Below, in pieces: positions 1 to 4,953 of a DNA stretch of 7,437 nt (position 1 is its first letter; the number at the start of each line of letters is the position of its first letter). The translations under genes were made by a program, and so were the position numbers. The DNA lies in the NCBI GenBank assembly GCA_937983075.1, contig CALKAQ010000079.1, forward strand, positions 1 through 7,437, in the 5' to 3' direction. The DNA comes from an uncultured bacterium (GTDB lineage: Bacteria > Bacillota > Limnochordia > DTU080 > JAAYLA01). The notes below the pieces were generated by a model. It was not told the DNA's origin. It made no database searches and saw only the letters and a program-made list of their open reading frames with translations.

Positions 1-21
1 CACGTTGCCGGCATACTTTTT

Positions 22-51
22 GAGCTCTGCTCTATGCAGAGCTCCTTTTTT
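22..51 (+). terminator. Rho-independent terminator of a gene upstream of the window
   Basis: A perfect 9-bp stem (GAGCTCTGC at 22-30 and GCAGAGCTC at 36-44) with a 5-base loop is followed by C and six T residues (46-51). The T-run lies on the plus-strand 3' side only; on the minus strand the hairpin is followed by A residues. It therefore ends a plus-strand transcript that begins before position 1, so the secreted-protein gene at 120-1394 is convergent with an unseen neighbour. Confidence 0.75.
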
Positions 52-63
52 ATTTGTGAGCAA

Positions 64-87
64 AAGCGGGAGAGCCTGCGCTCTCCC
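64..87 (-). terminator. Probable weak terminator of the secreted FN3/LamG gene
   Basis: An 8-bp perfect stem (GGGAGAGC at 68-75, GCTCTCCC at 80-87) with a CTGC loop starts about 33 bases past the stop codon of the minus-strand gene. Read on the minus strand, it is followed by GC and then TTTT. The short T-run makes it a weaker intrinsic terminator than the one at 1482-1521, but the position fits. Confidence 0.5.
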
Positions 88-119
88 CCTCCCTTGGAAT
101 ACTTCGATGCCACCTTCCA

Positions 120-1394
120 TTATTCAGGCTTGATGAGTGTCGCGAAGTCCCATTCCAAAACCGTTTCGCCGTCGACTTGCAGCAACACGCGCTTAATGCT
201 GCCTTTGAAGACACGCTCTCCGACGTTGTAGTTGCTGCTCGGTGTCGACAGGTAAAACGGCAGATTCAACGTGTTGAGCTCGGTGCCATGATGTCCGCGG
301 CGCTTGAGTTCGCCGTTGGCGTACAAGCTGTATTCGCCGTTGTTGTATTCTGCCCGAAGGGTCACCCATGTGCCGTCGTATTCGTCTGCACCGATGACCT
401 GTTGGACCCAATGCTCATTGCTGTCGCCGCGGGCGTTGATGCGGAATTCGAGGCCGGACGGATCACGGCGTGTCCACGTGAACTGAACGTTGTCGCGGGT
501 GGTTGAGCCGGTGCCGCTGTGGGGACCGCCGACAATGCCCCAGGTTCTCCACGTTGTGTCGTCGTAATAGACGTCGAGCTCCATGACGACATGGGTTGCC
601 CCGTCGAGGTGGCCGGTGGTCAACGTGCGGATATACTGGTTGGTCGCATTGTCGAACATAACACCGCGTTCGACGCTGCCGTCAGCCGTCTCAATGCTGA
701 TCCAGCGGGGAGTGCCCCCAATGAAACCGTGGTTGCCATTGCCTGAAAGATCGGGAAAAGCGACACCGCGCCCTTCCTGGAGCAAGTTGTTCGATCCGTC
801 CGCGGGTTCGGACAAATCGGAGCGGGTGCCCGACGCACTGATGGCTTGTACGGCGTAGTAGTACGTCGTGTCAGGGGCGAGTCCGGCATCGACGTAAAAG
901 GTATCGTCGACAACGGCGATTTCTTCGAAGTCGCCATTGGGTGCCGTGCTGCGGAACACGGCATAGCGGGCTGCACCGAAGCTTTTGTCCCAGAACACCC
1001 ATACGTCATGATCGGGCCGGATTGCCCACACGTTGGCGGGAGCCTGGGCGGCCGGTACGTCAAAGCTGCCTTCGATGATGATCACTTCGTCATCCGACCA
1101 GAAGGATATTTCGATCTCGTAGGTGTAGGTTCGTCCCGGCTCAATGTGCGGCAGCACGTGGTAATGCTGCCCGGTGAGCGCTGCGTATGGGTCGGTCGTA
1201 TGAACGACTTCCCCGTCAAGGCGATAGGTTACGCGGCTGAGCGACGGCAGGGACATTCTCCATTCCAAGTAGCCTTCTTGCTTCTCGTTGACGCCAAACT
1301 TTACATCGCCAACCAGTTCGGCTCCGAACGCCGGCACAGCGGCAGAAAGCAGAGCGAATAAGATAAGCGGAGCAATACGGTATCGTCGCAACAC
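120..1394 (-). CDS. Secreted protein with FN3-like and LamG-like domains
   Basis: This 424-residue protein is predicted to be exported. It opens with a basic n-region (LRRYR), a hydrophobic core at about residues 8-22 and a probable signal peptidase I site near residues 22-26 (AFGA-EL). A beta-rich region at about 28-113 resembles an immunoglobulin or FN3 fold. Residues about 117-200 look like a clearer FN3 domain, with YAVFRS and DTTYYYAVQA strand motifs. Residues about 212-420 resemble a LamG/concanavalin A-like jelly roll, including the typical DLSGNGNHG opening and a late YSLYANGEL strand pair. I see no catalytic motif, LPXTG anchor, SLH domain or C-terminal membrane segment, so it is probably free or non-covalently held outside the cell. 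FN3 and LamG modules usually bind carbohydrate or protein, so binding is an inference. The GTG start at 1394 is chosen because GAGGAGG (1405-1411) lies 10 bases upstream; TTG at 1391 is the alternative. The gene stands alone between two terminators. Confidence 0.8.
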   Translation of the reverse strand: MLRRYRIAPLILFALLSAAVPAFGAELVGDVKFGVNEKQEGYLEWRMSLPSLSRVTYRLDGEVVHTTDPYAALTGQHYHVLPHIEPGRTYTYEIEISFWSDDEVIIIEGSFDVPAAQAPANVWAIRPDHDVWVFWDKSFGAARYAVFRSTAPNGDFEEIAVVDDTFYVDAGLAPDTTYYYAVQAISASGTRSDLSEPADGSNNLLQEGRGVAFPDLSGNGNHGFIGGTPRWISIETADGSVERGVMFDNATNQYIRTLTTGHLDGATHVVMELDVYYDDTTWRTWGIVGGPHSGTGSTTRDNVQFTWTRRDPSGLEFRINARGDSNEHWVQQVIGADEYDGTWVTLRAEYNNGEYSLYANGELKRRGHHGTELNTLNLPFYLSTPSSNYNVGERVFKGSIKRVLLQVDGETVLEWDFATLIKPE

Positions 1395-1404
1395 CGAAGC
1401 AATT

Positions 1405-1411
1405 CCTCCTC
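1405..1411 (-). promoter_or_regulatory. Ribosome binding site for the secreted-protein gene
   Basis: On the minus strand this reads GAGGAGG, a near-perfect Shine-Dalgarno sequence 10 bases before the GTG codon at 1394. It decides the GTG start, because no ATG is available before the signal peptide. No convincing sigma-A promoter was found in the 80 or so bases between it and the citrate synthase terminator. Confidence 0.75.
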
Positions 1412-1481
1412 TAAAGTTGGATTTTGACAGCTTGGTTTATTTGCATTCGTTGGCCAAATGGTGCAGTCCTTCCGCAAACAT

Positions 1482-1521
1482 AAAAAGGCACCTTCAGAAC
1501 CGGTGTTCTAAAGGTGCCTTT
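1482..1521 (-). terminator. Strong rho-independent terminator of citrate synthase
   Basis: An 11-bp outer stem (1484-1494 with 1511-1521), one C/A mismatch, a 5-bp inner stem (1496-1500 with 1505-1509) and a CGGT loop form a long hairpin. On the minus strand it runs into five T residues (1486-1482). It sits about 62 bases past the citrate synthase stop codon, on that strand, and separates this gene from the secreted-protein gene that follows in the same direction. Confidence 0.85.
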
Positions 1522-1583
1522 GATTCCATGCGTTGTCGTCGTAGTCTCTGAGTTTGGTCAACCGCAAACGATGTGTTGGGGCG

Positions 1584-2711
1584 TCAGCGTTGGTCGACGG
1601 GGACATAGCGGCGCAGTGACGGACCGATGTATTGTGCACGCGGCCTGATGAGGCGGTTGTTTGCATATTGTTCGAGAATGTGGGCGGTCCAGCCGGATAC
1701 ACGGCTGCAAGCGAAAATGGGCGTGTACAGATCGGTTGGAATGCCCATGCAATGGTAGCTCGAAGCTGAATAAAAGTCGACGTTCGGATAGATGCCCTTT
1801 TCGCTGAGCATCAAATCCTCAAGTCGCCTTGAAATTTCGTACCACTTTGTTTGGTTGGTAAGCTCGCCCAGCTCCCGAGAAAATCTTCTTAAAATAGCTG
1901 CCCGAGGATCTTCGGTTTTATAAACTCGGTGTCCAAAGCCCATGATTTTCTCTTTGCGGGCAAGGCGTTCCCGCAGCCACGGTTCGGCGTTTTCGATCGT
2001 ATCGATTTCAATGAGCATGCGCATGACCTGCTCGTTGGCTCCGCCGTGCAGCCTTCCCTTCAAGGCGCCAATGGCGGCGGTGACGGCCGAGTACATGTCA
2101 GACAGCGTAGCAGCCGTTACCCGTGCCGCAAACGTGGACGCGTTCAATTCATGGTCCGCGTGCATGATCAGCGCGGCATCGAAGGCCTGAACAAAAATCG
2201 GCTCCGGCTCGTTGCCGGAAAGCATGTACAAGAAGTTGGCTGCAAGGCTGAGATCAGACCTCGGAGCGATGGGTTCCAACCCTTGGCGAATGCGGTGGTA
2301 CGCAGCGACAATGGTAGGCATTTGTGCCGTCAGGCGTGCGGCTACCTGTTGCCTTACGGAAGGATCCTCGGAGGTGGCATCGCTATCATAAGCGGAGAGA
2401 AGTGATACGGCAGACCGGAGAACTTCCATGGGGGTCGCTGTCTTCGGAACAAGCTTTAAATGTTCCAAAAGGGCTTCGGGCAGCGCCCGATTTTGCTGCA
2501 AGAACGCGTTATGTCGTTCGAGCTCGTCTGCCGTTGGCAATTTGCCGTGCCAGAGAAGGTATGTTGTCTCCTCGAAATTTGAGTTTTCTACCAGGTCGGT
2601 AATATCGTAGCCATGGTAAAGAAGCCGCCCTTCCTTGCCATCAATAAAACAAATGGTGGATTGGAGGGCAACTATGTCCTCAAGACCTTCCTTGACGGGT
2701 GCTTGTGCCAT
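1584..2711 (-). CDS. Citrate synthase (possible 2-methylcitrate synthase activity)
   Basis: The product condenses acetyl-CoA and oxaloacetate into citrate in the cytoplasm, the entry step of the TCA cycle. At 375 residues it has the length of the short bacterial type (Bacillus CitZ/CitA, about 370). It begins in the usual way, with a GLEDIVA segment followed by a GRLLYHGYDI segment. The catalytic triad of the family is visible: His222 in LHGGANE, His261 in GFGHRVY and Asp312 in NVDFYS. MHADHELNAS (183-192) and the CSRVSGW arginine (337) are also in place. Start ATG at 2711 is supported by GTGAGG (2719-2724 on the complement), 7 bases upstream. It stands alone: no isocitrate or malate dehydrogenase gene follows, unlike the B. 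subtilis citZ-icd-mdh order. Sequence alone does not separate citrate synthase from methylcitrate synthase, which share this fold and these residues; no prp genes are adjacent, so citrate synthase is the default. Confidence 0.95.
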   Translation of the reverse strand: MAQAPVKEGLEDIVALQSTICFIDGKEGRLLYHGYDITDLVENSNFEETTYLLWHGKLPTADELERHNAFLQQNRALPEALLEHLKLVPKTATPMEVLRSAVSLLSAYDSDATSEDPSVRQQVAARLTAQMPTIVAAYHRIRQGLEPIAPRSDLSLAANFLYMLSGNEPEPIFVQAFDAALIMHADHELNASTFAARVTAATLSDMYSAVTAAIGALKGRLHGGANEQVMRMLIEIDTIENAEPWLRERLARKEKIMGFGHRVYKTEDPRAAILRRFSRELGELTNQTKWYEISRRLEDLMLSEKGIYPNVDFYSASSYHCMGIPTDLYTPIFACSRVSGWTAHILEQYANNRLIRPRAQYIGPSLRRYVPVDQR

Positions 2712-2733
2712 ACGGTTACCTCACTTTGCCTTA

Positions 2734-2762
2734 ATTCTTCTGATTTACTACTTCCCAGTCAA
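2734..2762 (-). promoter_or_regulatory. Candidate sigma-A promoter proximal to citrate synthase
   Basis: On the minus strand TTGACT (2762-2757) is a 5 of 6 match to the -35 box. After exactly 17 bases comes AAGAAT (2739-2734), a 4 of 6 match to the -10 box. Transcription would begin near 2727, leaving a leader of only about 16 bases that includes the ribosome binding site. The spacing and -35 are good, but the -10 is weak. Confidence 0.35.
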
Positions 2763-2859
2763 ACCCTCAGATTCCTTTCGCAGAAAGAAGCAAAAGCCGT
2801 GATGTAGTCGCTTGTGAGCGCAATGTGACAGGGCAAAAGTTCCCAAATAGGACACGAAT

Positions 2860-2874
2860 TCCAATGAAATTGGA
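2860..2874. repeat. Short inverted repeat, possible operator
   Basis: TCCAAT (2860-2865) and ATTGGA (2869-2874) are perfect inverted 6-base arms around GAA. It lies between the two candidate citrate synthase promoters, so a dimeric regulator could bind there. It does not match the known CcpC (ATAA-N7-TTAT) or cre consensus, and a short repeat like this can occur by chance. Confidence 0.25.
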
Positions 2875-3003
2875 TGACGGGCGGGCGAGCGCCGGCCAGT
2901 CGAACACACCATATGATGCCGATCGACGGGATCAACGTATGCGTATTCAGCCGTTCCCGTGATGAACACTAATATATGGAGAAAAAATAGTGCTCGCTTC
3001 TTC

Positions 3004-3012
3004 ATTATATCA
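3004..3012 (-). promoter_or_regulatory. Candidate extended -10 promoter, distal to citrate synthase
   Basis: On the minus strand the bases read TGATATAAT, which is a perfect extended -10 (TGnTATAAT). No good -35 lies 16-18 bases upstream, as is common for extended -10 promoters. Transcription would start near 2997 and give a leader of almost 290 bases before citrate synthase. The same bases contain TATAATG, the start codon of a small open frame, so the two readings are mutually exclusive. Confidence 0.4.
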
Positions 3013-3215
3013 GAGTTTCCCTGTGAGTTCTGGAAGGGACAGGGGAACGACCGCTTCAAGCCGAAGTCAGCACAGGTGGACCGGCATTTCGCTGGACATG
3101 CTTACACGCAAAAGGTGACGGCCATGCACACCCACTGCAGGCAAACGCATACCCTGACCGGGTGGCCCGACGAAAGCGTTGTGCCGTGAACTGAATTGAG
3201 GACGGTGACCGAGCG

Positions 3216-3401
3216 ATGCGTTGTTTTATGTGCGAACGAATGGAAGGGAATGGAATCGTTCTCGCCGGACATTGGCTGTGCCGCAGCTGCGAAGAGCGCA
3301 TTGTTTCCGTCGAACCCGATGACGTCGAAGAATACGGCGAAATTGTACACGCCATCCGCCGTTTTTGGGAACAGTTGCTATGTGAGGAGTGTCCGGTGTA
3401 A
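3216..3401 (+). CDS. csfB: Anti-sigma factor Gin (CsfB family)
   Basis: This 61-residue protein belongs to the Gin/CsfB family of small zinc-binding anti-sigma factors. In B. subtilis, CsfB is made in the forespore under sigma-F and blocks premature sigma-G (and later sigma-E) activity. The family signature is present: CFMC (Cys3, Cys6) and CRSC (Cys22, Cys25) enclose a hydrophobic hairpin, forming one zinc knuckle. The C-terminus is acidic-aromatic and ends in a further CEEC (Cys56, Cys59), which I do not recall from B. subtilis CsfB. The ATG at 3216 has GGTGA (3204-3208) 7 bases ahead and a better but distant GAGGA (3198-3202) at 13 bases. The downstream decarboxylase matches the B. subtilis neighbourhood, where csfB also lies near yaaO and tmk. 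A longer open frame overlaps it in another phase, but only as an extension of the decarboxylase frame. Confidence 0.85.
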   Translation: MRCFMCERMEGNGIVLAGHWLCRSCEERIVSVEPDDVEEYGEIVHAIRRFWEQLLCEECPV

Positions 3402-3442
3402 GCTTCAAAGCGTCGGCAACTGCCATGGATTGAATCACCGGG

Positions 3443-3470
3443 CTCGCGCTTTGCCGGGCAAAGCGCAGAG
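3443..3470 (+). promoter_or_regulatory. Strong hairpin in the csfB-yaaO gap
   Basis: GCGCTTTGC (3446-3454) and GCAAAGCGC (3458-3466) form a perfect 9-bp stem with a CGG loop. Adding CTC (3443-3445) and GAG (3468-3470), with one bulged A, gives 12 base pairs. There is no T-run, so it is not a standard terminator. It ends about 8 bases before the decarboxylase ribosome binding site. It could stabilise the processed downstream mRNA, pause polymerase, or limit read-through of the sporulation transcript; which of these is inference. Confidence 0.6.
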
Positions 3471-3478
3471 TCCGCCTC

Positions 3479-3483
3479 GGAGG
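3479..3483 (+). promoter_or_regulatory. Ribosome binding site deciding the yaaO start
   Basis: GGAGG lies 9 bases before the ATG at 3493. The in-frame reading continues upstream to 3196, but that part overlaps csfB in another phase and has no family similarity. The next ATG, at 3499, would be 15 bases away. The start at 3493 is therefore preferred. Confidence 0.8.
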
Positions 3484-3492
3484 ACACTGCGG

Positions 3493-4953
3493 ATGGACAT
3501 GCCCTTTCTTCGCGGACTCATCCAGTACGCACAAGACAACGTTCTGCCTTTTCACACGCCGGGCCATAAGCAAGGTCGGGGTATGTACGAGCCTTTGCGT
3601 GAATTTCTTGGCCGCGCGGCCGAGTATGATGTCTCAGATGTGCTTTCATCGCAAAAGTTCAACGATTCTTGGAGCGAAGCGTTGCGGGCGGCCGAAGCAC
3701 GTGCGGCTGAAATTTTCGGCGCTCGGGCGACGCGTTTCATGATCAACGGCACGACGGGTGCGGTGCACATCATGCTCATCGCCGCCCGAATGCACGGATT
3801 TACACACGTGGTCATGCCGCGCTCGGCGCATTTGTCGGTTTACGGTGGTCTGCTGCTCGCTGACATGCAGCCGGTTTACGTGGCGGATGGTGCCGTGGAC
3901 GGCTGGCAGCTGTCCGGTCCGCCCGATGTGACGGCGTACGCCGATGCCGAAGTGCACCTTGACCATCCCGAGAGCGCAGTCGTCTTGGTCACCTATCCGA
4001 ACTATTACGGTATCGGTGTCGATTTGGTGCCGTTGTCCGAGCGGTTAAAGCCTCAAGGCCGCTGGCTGCTCGTCGATGAGGCGCATGGACCGCATTTTCG
4101 CTTCCATCCAGCGCTGCCCCGTCCGGCGTTGGAGCAAGGGGCCGATCTCGTGGCGCAGAGCACGCACAAGGTGTTGGGGGCATTGACGCAAGCTTCCATG
4201 CTGCACGTCGGCAGCGAACGGGTTCCCTTGGCTTGCGTCGCTCGGGCGGACTTTTGGCTGCAGTCAACCAGCCCGTCGGCTCTTTTGCTGGCATCATTGG
4301 AGGCGGCGGGCGAACAGATGGCGGAAGCGGGCGAGGCGCTTTGGCAGCAGGCGATCGAACGAGCGGAAACGGCGGCCCGGCGCATTGAATCACACGCGGG
4401 TATGGCGGTTCTGCGGCCGGAAGATGTGGCACCGGCTTATGTGATGGATCCGACGCGGCTCGTCGTGCGGACGGCGGACGCGGGCTGGAGCGGTGTGGCC
4501 GCAGCGCGTCGATTGCGCGAAGCGGGCATTCAAGTGGAAATGGCCGATCCGTGGCATATCGTTGCCCTGATTACGTGGGCCGACGATGACGAAACGGTGA
4601 GCGGTTTGATTGCAGGCTTGACGAACCTGGCAAGGGAAAAGCCGGACAGTGCCGAACGCCCGCCGGCTGCGGCAATGCCGCACCGGCCCGTGCCGAAGGT
4701 TCGGCTGCGGCCGCGTGAAGCGGCTCTGGCGCCTGCGCGCCGCGTTCCGCTGCGAGAAGCGATCGGCCATGTGTCTGCCGACGTCGTTTGTCCCTACCCG
4801 CCGGGAATACCGATCTTATGCCCCGGAGAGGAGATTGATGGCGATATCGTCGAATACCTCCTACACGTTCACTCCTCAGCGTTCGAGCTTCGGGGAACTT
4901 GTGACCCTGATTTGAGCCACATTCACATTGTGCAGGAGGGGACATGCCGGTGA
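3493..4953 (+). CDS. yaaO: YaaO-type PLP-dependent Orn/Lys/Arg decarboxylase
   Basis: The 486-residue protein belongs to the fold-type I (aspartate aminotransferase-like) Orn/Lys/Arg decarboxylase group, which makes polyamine precursors from basic amino acids in the cytoplasm. Its length is near that of Bacillus YaaO and SpeA (about 480-490). The family hallmarks are visible: PFHTPGHK (19-26), the phosphate-binding NGTTGA (85-90), VDEAHGPHF (194-202) with the PLP-ring aspartate at 195, and SxHK at 223-226, where Lys226 should hold PLP. The C-terminal domain (about 405-486) carries the conserved CPYPPGIPILCPGE (433-446). The region 380-400 between domains is Ala/Pro-rich and probably a linker. 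The substrate cannot be told from the sequence; B. subtilis SpeA, a relative, uses arginine. It overlaps the next gene by 10 bases (or 4, if GTG is used), which suggests coupling. Confidence 0.93.
   Translation: MDMPFLRGLIQYAQDNVLPFHTPGHKQGRGMYEPLREFLGRAAEYDVSDVLSSQKFNDSWSEALRAAEARAAEIFGARATRFMINGTTGAVHIMLIAARMHGFTHVVMPRSAHLSVYGGLLLADMQPVYVADGAVDGWQLSGPPDVTAYADAEVHLDHPESAVVLVTYPNYYGIGVDLVPLSERLKPQGRWLLVDEAHGPHFRFHPALPRPALEQGADLVAQSTHKVLGALTQASMLHVGSERVPLACVARADFWLQSTSPSALLLASLEAAGEQMAEAGEALWQQAIERAETAARRIESHAGMAVLRPEDVAPAYVMDPTRLVVRTADAGWSGVAAARRLREAGIQVEMADPWHIVALITWADDDETVSGLIAGLTNLAREKPDSAERPPAAAMPHRPVPKVRLRPREAALAPARRVPLREAIGHVSADVVCPYPPGIPILCPGEEIDGDIVEYLLHVHSSAFELRGTCDPDLSHIHIVQEGTCR
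4934..4941 (+). promoter_or_regulatory. Ribosome binding site of the Ycf45-like ATPase gene
   Basis: AGGAGGGG ends 2 bases before the ATG at 4944 and 8 bases before the in-frame GTG at 4950. The usual 6-9 base spacing favours the GTG. That choice also makes a GTGA start-stop overlap with the decarboxylase stop codon at 4951-4953, typical of translational coupling. The ATG is kept as the annotated start by convention, with only two residues' difference. Confidence 0.65.

Larger units (their letters stand above)
2712..3215. other. Divergent intergenic region between citrate synthase and csfB
   Basis: This stretch of about 500 bases has no convincing protein gene. It carries the citrate synthase ribosome binding site and two candidate minus-strand promoters (2734-2762 and 3004-3012). 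It also has a small inverted repeat, TCCAAT-gaa-ATTGGA (2860-2874), which could be an operator. Its right part should contain the csfB promoter, but I did not find a good sigma-F or sigma-G match. Short open frames on both strands show no family resemblance; one on the minus strand has a signal-like N-terminus and is discussed separately. Confidence 0.6.

Noticed and set aside
846..1361. A 171-codon plus-strand frame opposite the secreted-protein gene
   Set aside because: No ribosome binding site or family similarity; the minus-strand frame has a signal peptide and domain-like motifs.
2943..2971. GTATT followed by AACACTA, a possible sigma-F-like promoter on the plus strand
   Set aside because: The GG of the -10 is absent, the spacer is 14, and the site is about 240 bases from csfB. 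The match is too poor to annotate.
3097..3103. CATGCTT, close to the sigma-G -10 CATnnTA
   Set aside because: The nearest -35-like GCATT (3084-3088) is only 8 bases away; no -35 at the proper spacing.
3147..3151. GCATA, resembling a sigma-F/G -35 box before csfB
   Set aside because: At 13-16 bases downstream no sigma-F (GGnnAnAnTR) or sigma-G (CATnnTA) -10 sequence is present, so a forespore promoter cannot be supported.
2959..3189. A 76-codon plus-strand frame in the intergenic region
   Set aside because: No ribosome binding site, no recognisable domain, and biased composition; not supported as a gene.
3196..3492. N-terminal extension of the decarboxylase frame upstream of 3493
   Set aside because: It runs through csfB in another phase, has no YaaO similarity, and the strong GGAGG at 3479-3483 points to 3493.
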